A stretch of DNA of 15,990 bases from JBFMFE01 sp040752295. GTDB lineage: Bacteria; UBP15; UBA6099; JBFMBQ01. A model generated the notes under the pieces. That model worked only from the letters and a program-made list of their open reading frames with translations. It did not search any database and was not told where the DNA came from. Below, in pieces: positions 6,351 to 13,818 of the stretch. Numbering within the stretch: position 1 is the first letter of the stretch; each line of letters begins with the position of its first letter. Both the position numbers and the translations under genes were made by a program. The DNA lies in contig JBFMFE010000192.1 of NCBI GenBank assembly GCA_040752295.1, positions 1-15,990 of the forward strand, given 5' to 3'.

Positions 6351-7793
6351 TCATTCGAACTCGATCTCCCTGGGGATTTTATACGGCGCGAGGAATTCCC
6401 TCGCGTGTTTCTGGAGGCGGGTTTTGTCCGGTTCGGCGCCGGGCTTGAGTTTTACCCGCGCTGCGACGCGTTCGCCCATCAGCGAGTCCGGGACGCCGTG
6501 CACCTCGCAGGCGTCCACGGAGTCGTGAAGGAGCAGGATTTTTTCGACTTCCGCGGGATAGACGTTCAGTCCGCCGACTATGATCATCCGTTTTTTCCTG
6601 CCGGTTATATACATGAAGCCGTCGCGGTCCGTTTTTCCGAGGTCTCCGGTGTGGAACCAGCCGTCGCGGAGGTATCGTTCGGTTTCGGTCTGCCTGTTCA
6701 GGTAGCCTTTCATGACGTTTCTGCCGCGGACGCAGATTTCGCCCGCGGCGCCTGCGGGGAGGGGCGCGCCGGATTCGTCGGCGATTTTCACTTCGATCCC
6801 GTCCAGGGGCGGACCTATCGAGCCGATCTTCCGGATTCCCCGCGCGATGGGGTTGACGGACGTGACGGGACCGCATTCGGTTATGCCGTAGCCTTCGAAG
6901 ACGGTCGTCGAGAAGGTTTTCTCGAAGTCCTCTATCGCCTCCGGCTCGAAGGGCGCGCCGCCGGGGATCGGGGCTTTCAGACTGGAGAGGTCGTGGGGCG
7001 CGCCGCGGAATTTGGCGAGGAGGCGCTTGAAAATGGCGGGCACAGCGGGGAAGACGGAGACGGCGTCGTCGGTGAGCGATTTCATCGCGCGGTCTTCGGA
7101 GAAGGTTTCGTGCAGAATAGTGAGGGCGCCCTGGCGGACGGGGAGGTTCATGCACGTGGTGGCGGAGAACGCGTGGTAGAGCGGGATGATGGTGAGGAAG
7201 GCGTCCCGTTCGTGGACGTCGGCGACGGCGGCGCATTTTTCGGAGTCGAATTCGAGGTTGTCGTGAGTAAGGCAGGCGCCGATGGGGAAGCCGTCAACGG
7301 CGTTTGTGTAGAGTATCGCCGCCGTTTCGTACCCGTCCACTTCCACGGGGCATTCCGGCTCGAAGCCGCGCATGGCGTCGTGGATGGTTTTTTTTGCGGG
7401 GTCGCCGAGGCTGTCGGCAAAGAGCAGGGGCACGTGTTTTTTTCGCGCGACCACGGCGGGCGATCTTTCGGTGAGCGGGTGCGTGATCATGAGCGATGGG
7501 GGCGCGTCGTCGGTGATGTAGTCTATTTCGGCTGCCGTGTAGAGCGGGTTGATGGGGAGGACGGTCGCGCCGGCGGCGAGGGCGGCGTAGTAGGAGATCA
7601 CGAATTCCGGGACGTTGGGCATGGCGAGAGCGACAATGGACTGGTTTTCGATGCGCATGTTGCGGAAGGCGGCGGCGAGGCGCCCCGCGGCGGCGGCGAG
7701 TTCGGAGTACGTGAGAACGCGGTCGTAGAAGCGGACGGCTGCGTTGTCGGGGAACCGACGGGCGGAGTTCCACAGGTTTCCGGCGAGATTCAT
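6351..7793 (-). CDS. Acyl-CoA synthetase-like AMP-binding protein, degenerate and C-terminally short
   Basis: A 480-residue member of the ANL adenylating superfamily. The fold is clear: LTYSELAAAAGRLA near 28, IPLYHAFS at 203-210, GYGITECGP at 301-309 (core A5), GWFHTGDLG at 378-386 (A7) and GRKKRMIIVGGLNVYP at 398-413 (A8, hinge). Two active-site elements are abnormal. The P-loop (A3), normally YTSGTTGxPKG, reads YTNAVDGFPIG (162-172), without its Ser/Thr/Lys. The protein also ends right after YKIPREIEFE, before the A10 block that carries the catalytic Lys (PKTxxGK). The bases beyond the TGA at 6351 do not encode A10 in any frame I read. It may bind acyl groups or nucleotides without full activity, or use other residues. 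I recall related ligases with unusual A3 loops, so A3 alone is not proof of inactivity. Confidence 0.85.
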   Translation of the reverse strand: MNLAGNLWNSARRFPDNAAVRFYDRVLTYSELAAAAGRLAAAFRNMRIENQSIVALAMPNVPEFVISYYAALAAGATVLPINPLYTAAEIDYITDDAPPSLMITHPLTERSPAVVARKKHVPLLFADSLGDPAKKTIHDAMRGFEPECPVEVDGYETAAILYTNAVDGFPIGACLTHDNLEFDSEKCAAVADVHERDAFLTIIPLYHAFSATTCMNLPVRQGALTILHETFSEDRAMKSLTDDAVSVFPAVPAIFKRLLAKFRGAPHDLSSLKAPIPGGAPFEPEAIEDFEKTFSTTVFEGYGITECGPVTSVNPIARGIRKIGSIGPPLDGIEVKIADESGAPLPAGAAGEICVRGRNVMKGYLNRQTETERYLRDGWFHTGDLGKTDRDGFMYITGRKKRMIIVGGLNVYPAEVEKILLLHDSVDACEVHGVPDSLMGERVAARVKLKPGAEPDKTRLQKHAREFLAPYKIPREIEFE

Positions 7794-7834
7794 TCCGAAA
7801 ATTGTATGGTAAAATGACAGGCGGGTAAATAGAA
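7794..7834. promoter_or_regulatory. Short divergent intergenic region
   Basis: Only 41 bases separate the AMP-ligase start (minus, 7793) from the GH88 start (plus, 7835). A minus-strand TACAAT (7801-7806) and a plus-strand TAAAAT (7810-7815) are possible -10 boxes, with no convincing -35 partners. Any promoters here must overlap the neighbouring coding sequence. Confidence 0.3.
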
Positions 7835-8971
7835 GTGGATGCCCTGAACGAATGTGTCGTCAACTGCGTGGAGAAGACGCGCCGCAACATTGACGTGTTA
7901 AGGCCCGGTTTTCCGCGCTACCCGCACACCGTGAGGGACGGGAAAACGTGGAACACCTCCGGGGACGAAGAGTGGGAAAGGCTGGAGGACGGCTACTGGA
8001 CGCCGGGTTTCTGGGTGGGGATTCTGTGGCTTTGCCACGCCCTTACGGGTGAGGCGGGATTCGCGGCGGAGGCGGTGAGGTGGATGGAGCCGCTCGCGCC
8101 CCGGAGCGCCGTGACGAGCGTTCACGACCTGGGGTTCCTCTTTTTTCCGTCCGCTGTTCTGGGTTACGAAATAACGGGTGAGAAACGGCTTAGAGAGATC
8201 GCCGTCGCCGCCGCGCGGTCGCTCCTCGTGCGTTTTCAGCCGGAGATGGGGATGCTGAACGTACACGACTCGCCCCGGTTCCGGCGGGTCGCGGCGGTTG
8301 ACACGATGATGAACCTTCCGCTGTTGTGGTGGGCGTGGCGCGAGACAGGAGAGGGCGCGTTCCGTGAAGCCGCCGCCTGCCACGCGGCGAACACGTGGCG
8401 GCTGCTCGTGCGCGACGACCGGTCCACCGCCCACGTGGCGAGGTTCCACGAGGACGGGCGCGACGTGCTCGGTCTTGAATCTTGGCAGGGGCTGGGTCCG
8501 GACTCATGCTGGTCGCGCGGGCACGCGTGGGCGGTGGCGGGCTTCGCGCACGCCTTCAGGTACACGGGAGACGAAGCGCACCTCGAACGGGTCGAGGAGC
8601 TTTTCGGGTACTATCGTAAGAACGCGCCGGAGGACGGCGTTCCTTTCTGGGATTTCGACGATCTCCCCGCGCCCGGGCGCGTGAGGGACGCCTCGGCGGC
8701 TGCGATTGTCGCGCACGGACTTCTGACCGCGTCCGCGGCGGGCGGAAGGCGGCTCGGGGACGAGGCGGAAAAAATTCTTCATGCGCTCGCCGGCGGTTAC
8801 GCCGCCCCTCCCGGCAACCCCGGGTTTATCGCCCGCGTGTGTTTCCACAAGCCCGCCGGCGTTGACACCGACTGTTCGGCTGTGTTCGCGGACTATTATT
8901 TTCTGAGCGCGCTGTATCTGCGGTTGAGAGGAGCGCCGGGGTCTGCCGGAAAAGCGCAAAACCGCGTATAG
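7835..8971 (+). CDS. Glycoside hydrolase family 88, unsaturated glucuronyl hydrolase
   Basis: A 378-residue alpha/alpha-barrel enzyme. In this family the enzyme hydrates and cleaves the delta-4,5-unsaturated uronate left at chain ends by polysaccharide lyases. Landmarks in order: WTPGFWVGILWL (55-66), SVHDLGFLFFPS (95-106, with D98 matching the first essential Asp of characterised GH88 enzymes), VDTMMNLPLLWWAW (155-168, D156 matching the second catalytic Asp), GLGPDSCWSRGHAWAVAGFAHA (about 217-238), DASAAAIVAHGLL and, near the end, DCSAVFADYYFLSALY. Start is GTG at 7835: an in-frame TAA sits just upstream (7826-7828) and no ATG precedes the conserved region; the ribosome site is weak. No signal peptide, so it probably acts on imported oligosaccharides in the cytosol. 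No lyase or transporter accompanies it here. Confidence 0.88.
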   Translation: MDALNECVVNCVEKTRRNIDVLRPGFPRYPHTVRDGKTWNTSGDEEWERLEDGYWTPGFWVGILWLCHALTGEAGFAAEAVRWMEPLAPRSAVTSVHDLGFLFFPSAVLGYEITGEKRLREIAVAAARSLLVRFQPEMGMLNVHDSPRFRRVAAVDTMMNLPLLWWAWRETGEGAFREAAACHAANTWRLLVRDDRSTAHVARFHEDGRDVLGLESWQGLGPDSCWSRGHAWAVAGFAHAFRYTGDEAHLERVEELFGYYRKNAPEDGVPFWDFDDLPAPGRVRDASAAAIVAHGLLTASAAGGRRLGDEAEKILHALAGGYAAPPGNPGFIARVCFHKPAGVDTDCSAVFADYYFLSALYLRLRGAPGSAGKAQNRV

Positions 8972-8973
8972 TT

Positions 8974-8993
8974 GGACGGGCTTCCAGCCTGTC
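8974..8993. terminator. Bidirectional hairpin between convergent genes, copy of the dispersed palindrome
   Basis: GGACGGGCTTCCAGCCTGTC folds into an 8-bp stem (one G-T pair) with a TCC loop. It sits two bases after the GH88 stop and 15 before the stop of the opposing gene, where a shared terminator is expected. It matches the repeat at 1818-1837 in 19 of 20 positions. No T-tract on either side, so intrinsic termination is uncertain. Confidence 0.45.
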
Positions 8994-9008
8994 AATCCGC
9001 CGTGGAGG

Positions 9009-9503
9009 TCAGTCCGTGAAATCCGACGGCTTGATGTTGGAGATGAACTCTTTGAATTTCTGTATTTCCTCGTCGTCGGGGTCTTTGCCCACGATGGCGG
9101 CTTCGTTGAGGATTCTGCTGGTGACGAAGATGGGGGACTGCGTTCTGAGGGAGAGGGCGATTGCGTCGCTTGGGCGCGCGTCAACCTCGAGGACTTCGCC
9201 GTTTCCCGTCTGCGTGAGTATTATCCGCGCGTGAAAGGTGCCCTCCACTATGTCGTGTATGATGATTTTCTCGAGCTGTATGTTGAACGTTTCGAGAAAG
9301 GATTTCATGAGGTCGTGCGACATGGGGCGGGGGACGGGTATTTTTTCAAGGGCGATCTCGATCTGTGTGGCTTCGAACATGCCGATCCATATCGGCAGGA
9401 AGCGCGGGGCGCTCTTGTCTTTCAACAGAACGACCGGGACCTTGTTAAACACGTCGAACCGGACGCAGTGAACTTCGACTTCGACGTCTTCCATGTCGGT
9501 CAT
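9009..9503 (-). CDS. Bifunctional nuclease family protein (DUF151/BFN)
   Basis: A protein of 164 residues if started at 9503. It shows the family core: VPVVLLKDKSAPRFLPIWIG (split about 23-42), EIALEKIPVPRPMSHDLMKSFL, IIIHDIVEGTFHARIIL and VDARPSDAIALSLRTQSPIFV. The DxRPSDAIALALR block is the most conserved feature of this family, whose Thermotoga maritima member (TM0160) has a known structure and about the same length. Plant members were reported to have RNase and DNase activity; the bacterial role is not settled. A longer frame exists from a TTG at 9554, but that TTG is part of a near-perfect -35 box, so translation should start at 9503 or 9494 (MTDMEDVEVE). No strong Shine-Dalgarno. Confidence 0.88.
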   Translation of the reverse strand: MTDMEDVEVEVHCVRFDVFNKVPVVLLKDKSAPRFLPIWIGMFEATQIEIALEKIPVPRPMSHDLMKSFLETFNIQLEKIIIHDIVEGTFHARIILTQTGNGEVLEVDARPSDAIALSLRTQSPIFVTSRILNEAAIVGKDPDDEEIQKFKEFISNIKPSDFTD

Positions 9504-9525
9504 CTCATCGCGCAGATTCAGAACA

Positions 9526-9554
9526 ATTATATTTCCGTACGCGGGGCATTTCAA
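9526..9554 (-). promoter_or_regulatory. Sigma-70-type promoter of the BFN gene
   Basis: On the minus strand TTGAAA (9549-9554) and TATAAT (9526-9531) are separated by exactly 17 bp, giving 5/6 and 6/6 matches to the consensus. It is the best promoter in the window. The -35 hexamer overlaps the TGA stop of the upstream gene (9551-9553). Transcription would start near 9519, leaving a leader of only about 16-25 bases before the candidate ATGs, which decides against the upstream TTG start. Confidence 0.7.
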
Positions 9555-9916
9555 GTGTCAAGGGCGATGTCCTGCGACTCCGCGAACTCGCAGAGGGATT
9601 CCCTGAGGTCGTGGAGCGCGGAGAAAAAGCCGGCGGTGTCCTTCGGGACGATCTCGCACACGACGGTCCAGGGCGAGACCCTGTTCTCCCTGACGCTCTG
9701 CCGCAGCAGGAAGAACCCCTGGAGCGCCTGGAGCAGCAGGTAGGAGCGGTAATCGTCGAAATCCTTTATGTCCGGCTGGAACGCGAAGGCGCGGATGACG
9801 TCAATGCGCGCTCCGTTCCGGAGGATCGCGTAGTAGCCCCTGTCGTACGCGACGAAACGGGTGACCGGCTCGGACACGTTTCTGATTTCATCGAGGCAGT
9901 CGGCGAATGCGTTCAT
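9551..9916 (-). CDS. Hypothetical protein, 121 residues
   Basis: Begins MNAFADCLDEIRNVSEPVTR and contains a plausible alpha/beta pattern: a strand segment RFVAYDRGYYAILRNGARIDVIRAFAF (about 20-46), a helix-rich middle (DDYRSYLLLQALQGFFLLRQ) and a second strand region (WTVVCEIVPKDTAG) before a C-terminal helix. No signal peptide or membrane segment. I do not recognise the family. Codon use resembles the neighbours and no stop interrupts it, so it is likely real. It ends 48 bases before the BFN start on the same strand, so the two may be co-transcribed, but BFN has its own promoter. No Shine-Dalgarno seen; a minus-strand TATAAT at 9950-9955 could be its -10 box, without a clear -35. Confidence 0.65.
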   Translation of the reverse strand: MNAFADCLDEIRNVSEPVTRFVAYDRGYYAILRNGARIDVIRAFAFQPDIKDFDDYRSYLLLQALQGFFLLRQSVRENRVSPWTVVCEIVPKDTAGFFSALHDLRESLCEFAESQDIALDT

Positions 9917-10011
9917 TGCGGCGGGAAATTCTAATTTGATTCCCGCTAAATTATAATGGGAAAACCGGGGGCGCGGGTCCCTCGCCGGCGGTTCCCGCCG
10001 GGGACGGGGTT

Positions 10012-10104
10012 ATGATCATCGGCGGGCGGCGGCGGTTCGTTGCGGACGATCTCGACGCGAAGCCGGGGACGAGACGGGTGGCGATACAGGCGACGGGGGA
10101 TTGA
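10012..10104 (+). CDS. Possible 30-residue ORF translationally coupled to der
   Basis: ATG at 10012, preceded by a G-rich site (GGACGGGG), opens a frame of 30 codons that stops one base before the der ATG (TGA-A-ATG). The product starts MIIGGRRRFVADDLD and ends RRVAIQATGD. Codon third positions are GC-rich like the neighbours. No family recognised. It may be a coupling leader peptide, the tail of a decayed gene, or chance in GC-rich DNA. Confidence 0.25.
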   Translation: MIIGGRRRFVADDLDAKPGTRRVAIQATGD

Positions 10105-10105
10105 A

Positions 10106-11458
10106 ATGAGCGCGGAGGGAATGCCCGTTGTGGCGATAGTAGGACGACCCAACGTCGGGAAATCAGCGCTTTTCAACCGCCTGATGGGGCGCCGCATCTC
10201 GATCGTAGCGGACACGCCGGGCGTGACGCGCGACAGGATACAGGGACTGTGCACGAGGGGGAGGACGCCGTTTCTGCTTCTTGACGGCGGGGGTTTTGCG
10301 CCGGAGGCGAGGCGCGAGCTTGAGAGAGCGGTGGAGAAGCAGATCGCCCGCTCCATCGCGATGGCGGACCTGATAGTTTTCGTGGTTGACGCCGGGGATG
10401 GTCTTGTCCCGGAAGATCGGCGCGTGGCGGAGGTCCTGCGGCGCGAGGGCAAGCCGGTCGTGGTGGCGGCGAACAAAGCTGACGCGGCGGGGGGCGAGGG
10501 CGCGGCGGGGGAGTTTTTCGGGCTTGGGCTTGGAGAGCCTCTCGCCGTTTCCGCGATACACGGGACGAACGCGGATGAGCTTCTGGAGAGGATAGCGGAG
10601 GGGCTGGGCGGCGAACGGGCGGCGGCGCGGAGCGGTTCCCCGGCGCGGGTGTGCATAGTGGGGCGCCCGAACGTGGGAAAATCATCGCTTGTCAACGCGA
10701 TTCTCGGCGAGGAGCGCTGCGTTGTGTCGCGCGAGCCGGGGACGACGCGGGACGCGGTGGACGCGGCGTTCAGCTTCGAGGGGCGCGATTACGTCATCGT
10801 GGACACCGCGGGAATGAAGAAGAAGAGAACCTCGATGAGCGGGCTTGAGTACTACGGTTTCAACAGGGCGCGCAGGGCGATAAGGGCGGCGTCCATCGCC
10901 GTTCTTCTTCTGGACGCGGAGGAAGGGATCGTGGACGGCGACAAGAAGATAGCGGCATACGTCAGGGAACGGGGAAAGGCGCTGATAATAGGCGTGAACA
11001 GGATAGACCTGATCGAAAACCCCGATTTCGACCGTTTTCTCGGGCATTTAGCCGTGGAGGCGCCTTTTCTCAGGTACACGCCGGTGGTGTTTCTTTCCGC
11101 GCTGACGGGTGTGGGATTGAGGGAGCTTCTCAGCGAGGTGGGCAGCGTGCGGGAGAAGATGGAGATCGAGTTTCCGGCGGTCGAACTGGAGGAGACGATG
11201 TACGGGATTTTAGAGATGTTTCCTCCTGCTTCCGCGGGCGGGGGAAGGGGCGTCGCCTACGGTGTGAGGCAGGTGAGGAAGTCGCCGCTGGTGATCGCGC
11301 TCGACGTGAACCGCCGGGAGTGTTTTCCCGCGACGTACGTTGCGATGCTCGAAAACCGGTTCGTGGAGATAAACGAGCTTTACGGCGCGCCGCTCAGGAT
11401 AGTCGTCAGGGAGGTGGGGGGAGGGAAGAGAGGGAGGGGCGGGAGTCGGGCGAGGTGA
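10106..11458 (+). CDS. der: Ribosome biogenesis GTPase Der (EngA)
   Basis: A 450-residue protein with two tandem GTPase domains and a C-terminal KH-like domain, the architecture unique to Der, which acts in 50S subunit maturation. G domain 1: GRPNVGKS (13-20), DTPGVTRD (36-43) and NKAD (123-126); its switch-II motif reads DGGG (60-63) where DTGG/DTPG is usual. G domain 2: GRPNVGKS (186-193), GTTRD (212-216), DTAG (233-236) and NRID (298-301, usually NKWD). The KH-like part is about 350-440 and ends in GAPLRIVVREV followed by a short Arg/Lys/Gly tail. Start at 10106 chosen because GGGGGA lies about six bases upstream; the longer frame from 10040 has nothing Der-like in its extra 22 residues. 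First gene of a plus-strand run that continues into sugar-lipid genes. Confidence 0.97.
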   Translation: MSAEGMPVVAIVGRPNVGKSALFNRLMGRRISIVADTPGVTRDRIQGLCTRGRTPFLLLDGGGFAPEARRELERAVEKQIARSIAMADLIVFVVDAGDGLVPEDRRVAEVLRREGKPVVVAANKADAAGGEGAAGEFFGLGLGEPLAVSAIHGTNADELLERIAEGLGGERAAARSGSPARVCIVGRPNVGKSSLVNAILGEERCVVSREPGTTRDAVDAAFSFEGRDYVIVDTAGMKKKRTSMSGLEYYGFNRARRAIRAASIAVLLLDAEEGIVDGDKKIAAYVRERGKALIIGVNRIDLIENPDFDRFLGHLAVEAPFLRYTPVVFLSALTGVGLRELLSEVGSVREKMEIEFPAVELEETMYGILEMFPPASAGGGRGVAYGVRQVRKSPLVIALDVNRRECFPATYVAMLENRFVEINELYGAPLRIVVREVGGGKRGRGGSRAR

Positions 11459-11507
11459 TGGGGCGCAAACGCTTGTTATCCCGGCGCCGGAAATTTTTTA
11501 TGTCGTG

Positions 11508-11536
11508 TTGCAAAAAGAGTTGTAAAAGGCTAAAAA
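11508..11536 (+). promoter_or_regulatory. Possible promoter of the wecA-wecB-glycosidase unit
   Basis: TTGCAA (11508-11513) and TAAAAA (11531-11536) are spaced by 17 bp, each matching 4/6 of the sigma-70 consensus, in an A-rich patch between der and wecA. The transcript would start just ahead of the ATG at 11553. Weak but well placed; 94 bases separate der from wecA, more than inside the downstream unit. Confidence 0.35.
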
Positions 11537-11552
11537 ATAAAAGAACCCGAAT

Positions 11553-12587
11553 ATGGTTAACTATATTTACAGCCTGATTATTTTTTTGTCCTCTTTCGTG
11601 GTTGTTCTTTTTTTAACGCCGTTTTTTATCAGGCTCGCGCGAAAACACGGCGTTATGGATGAACCGGGTCCGAGGCGCGTCAACGTGGTCCCCGTCGCCA
11701 GACTGGGGGGTCCGGCGCTTTTCATCGCCTTCGCGGCTTCCACGCTGCCTTTTCACCGGGAGACCGGTAATTTGCCCGCCATACTCGCAGGCGCCCTGAT
11801 AATCGTTCTGGCGGGTGTCGCCGATGACTTTTTCGGCGTGAGCGCGTTCGTGAAACTCGCGGCGCAGACGGCAGCCGCGGCGCTCGTTTACATGTTCGGT
11901 GTACGCATCAGTTACGTGACCAACCCGGCGGAGACGGGCGCCATGATCTACCTGCCCGCCGCCGTGTCCTTCGTCGTGACGGTCGTCTGGCTCGTCGGCA
12001 TAACGAACACACTCAACTTCATTGACGGGCTGGACGGACTCGCGGCGGGCGTTACGTGCATCGCGTCGCTCACTCTTTTTCTCGCCGCGCTCGAGAGAGG
12101 GCAGCCGGACATAGCGTACTGCACCATGTCGCTGACCGGGCTGAGCGCGGGGTTCCTGAGGTGGAACTTCTATCCCGCCAAGACGTTCATGGGCGATTCC
12201 GGGGCGATGTTTCTGGGTTTCACCCTGGCGGCAATCGCCGTCGAGGGGGCTTTCAAGAGCACCGTCGGACTGACGTTTCTCGTTCCCGTCCTCGTTTTAG
12301 GCATCCCGATTTTCGATCTGTGGTTCGCCGTGGTGAGGAGGCTGAAGAACCGCAGACCCGTCATGACGGCGCCCGACAGGGAACACGTTCACCACCGTAT
12401 GATTGACGCGGGGCTGGAGCACCGCGCCGCGGTGATAATTTTCTACTGCGTGACGCTTGCGCTCGGGGTGATTTCGCTGATTCTGATACGTGCGTGGGGG
12501 CGCGCGCTGTTTCTGGTCGCGGGCATCGCCGCGCTTGTCCCCGCCCTGATCCTGTGCGGCAGGTTCATGAAGGGGCGTGCCGGATGA
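11553..12587 (+). CDS. wecA: Polyprenyl-phosphate N-acetylhexosamine-1-phosphate transferase, WecA/TagO type
   Basis: A 344-residue polytopic inner-membrane enzyme with about ten hydrophobic segments. Members transfer GlcNAc-1-phosphate (or a related sugar) from the UDP-sugar to undecaprenyl phosphate, the first membrane step in O-antigen, ECA, capsule or teichoic acid synthesis. Visible motifs: ADDFFG (90-95, Mg-binding Asp pair), NTLNFIDGLDGLAAG (152-166), TFMGDSGAMFLG (211-222, D215) and DREHVHHRM (275-283). The last matches the HxHH loop of WecA/TagO rather than MraY. N-terminus MVNYIYSLIIFLSSFVVVLFLTPF is a first membrane helix followed by the family-typical MDEPGPRRVNVVPVARLGG. ATG at 11553 has only a weak ribosome site. 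Its stop overlaps the wecB start (ATGA), so the two are translationally coupled. Exact sugar specificity is inferred. Confidence 0.9.
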   Translation: MVNYIYSLIIFLSSFVVVLFLTPFFIRLARKHGVMDEPGPRRVNVVPVARLGGPALFIAFAASTLPFHRETGNLPAILAGALIIVLAGVADDFFGVSAFVKLAAQTAAAALVYMFGVRISYVTNPAETGAMIYLPAAVSFVVTVVWLVGITNTLNFIDGLDGLAAGVTCIASLTLFLAALERGQPDIAYCTMSLTGLSAGFLRWNFYPAKTFMGDSGAMFLGFTLAAIAVEGAFKSTVGLTFLVPVLVLGIPIFDLWFAVVRRLKNRRPVMTAPDREHVHHRMIDAGLEHRAAVIIFYCVTLALGVISLILIRAWGRALFLVAGIAALVPALILCGRFMKGRAG

Positions 12588-13723
12588 AGCTGAAGGTCTG
12601 CACCGTGTTCGGGACCCGTCCCGAGTGCATCAAGATGGCGCCTGTGGTGCTGAGGCTGGAAGCCGCGGGCGAGGTGGAGCAGACGGTGGTGGTGACGGGA
12701 CAGCACAGGGAGATGCTCGACCAGATGCTCGAGATATTCGAGATCACCCCGAACCATGACCTTGAGATAATGGAGGCGCGCCAGAGTCTGACGAGGGTCA
12801 CCGTCAAGACGCTCGAGAGCCTCGAGGGCGTCCTCCGCTCCGTGCGCCCGGACGTCGTGCTCGTTCACGGCGACACGACCACGTCGTTCGCCGGCGCGCT
12901 CGCCGCCTATTATTCGCGGACGCCCGTCGGACACGTCGAAGCCGGGCTGAGGACCGGCGACCCCTACAATCCCTACCCCGAGGAGATGAACAGGAGACTC
13001 ATTGACCACCTGTCGGAACTGCTTCTCGCGCCGACCGCAGGGGCGAGTGACGCCCTGATCGCCGAAAACCTCGACCCAGGGAAGATATACGTTACCGGCA
13101 ACACGGTGGTTGACGCGCTGCTCATCGCCGTCCGGAAGGCGAGACCCGACCCCGGCGTGCCGGAAATCCCCGAAGAATGCCGGATGATACTGGTCGAGGC
13201 GCACCGAAGGGAGAACTGGGGGGAACCGCTCCGTGGCATTTGCGAGGCGCTCAAAGAGATCACCGCCGCCTACCGGGACGCTCACGTCGTCTTTCCGGTG
13301 CATCTCAATCCGGTCGTGAGGGAGACGGTTTTCGATTCGCTCAACGGCGCCGAAAGGATACACCTGCTCGAGCCGCAGTCGTATCTTTCGTTCGTTCACC
13401 TGATGAACCGCTCATACATGATACTGACCGATTCTGGCGGCATACAGGAGGAGGCGCCGTCGCTGAGAAAGCCGGTCGTCGTTCTGAGGACGAAGACGGA
13501 GCGACCCGAGGCGCTCGAGGCGAAGACGGCCGTGCTGGCGGGGACGGAAAAACGGGGGATCGTCGAGCACGTGAGCCGCCTTATGGACGACGAGGCGGGC
13601 TACGAAGAGATGACACGCGGCAGAAACCCGTACGGAGACGGTCGCGCCGCGGAGCGTTCGGTCGGAGCGGTGCTGCATCGGTTCGGCGTCGGCGGCGGGC
13701 GTCCCGACGATTTTGCCGGGTGA
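12584..13723 (+). CDS. wecB: UDP-N-acetylglucosamine 2-epimerase (non-hydrolysing)
   Basis: A 379-residue GT-B-fold enzyme that interconverts UDP-GlcNAc and UDP-ManNAc in the cytosol. Motifs in order: FGTRPECIKMAPV (near the N-terminus, with the conserved Lys), VVTGQHREMLDQML, VHGDTTTSFAGALAAYY, HVEAGLRTGDPYNPYPEEMNRRL (Glu and Glu/Arg of the active site, split here for length), VTGNTVVDAL, EAHRRENWG (catalytic-region His), LTDSGGIQEEAPSL and KTERPEAL. All catalytic positions known from WecB/MnaA appear intact. Start at 12584 (ATG overlapping the wecA TGA) is preferred over the longer frame from 12494, which runs through wecA. UDP-ManNAc made here would feed a second glycosyltransferase acting on the WecA product; none is in the window. 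Confidence 0.95.
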   Translation: MKLKVCTVFGTRPECIKMAPVVLRLEAAGEVEQTVVVTGQHREMLDQMLEIFEITPNHDLEIMEARQSLTRVTVKTLESLEGVLRSVRPDVVLVHGDTTTSFAGALAAYYSRTPVGHVEAGLRTGDPYNPYPEEMNRRLIDHLSELLLAPTAGASDALIAENLDPGKIYVTGNTVVDALLIAVRKARPDPGVPEIPEECRMILVEAHRRENWGEPLRGICEALKEITAAYRDAHVVFPVHLNPVVRETVFDSLNGAERIHLLEPQSYLSFVHLMNRSYMILTDSGGIQEEAPSLRKPVVVLRTKTERPEALEAKTAVLAGTEKRGIVEHVSRLMDDEAGYEEMTRGRNPYGDGRAAERSVGAVLHRFGVGGGRPDDFAG

Positions 13724-13818
13724 GGGCGCGCCGCGAATCCGCGCGGGGGCGCCGCCGCTGCACGGGGGGCGGTCCCGTGGAGAACCGCCGCCGGGCGAAA
13801 CGCGCGGGGAGGAAAAGC

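Noticed and set aside
6405..7817. 470-codon plus-strand frame opposite the AMP-ligase-like gene
   Set aside because: Composition is Gly/Val/Glu/Asp-rich without motifs, and it mirrors a recognisable ANL-family gene.
11458..11577. 39-codon, very basic frame starting at the der stop (ATGA overlap) and running 25 bases into wecA
   Set aside because: The A-rich spacer translates to Lys/Arg by composition, the frame overlaps the wecA start and a putative promoter, and there is no family resemblance. Conservation would be needed to revive it.
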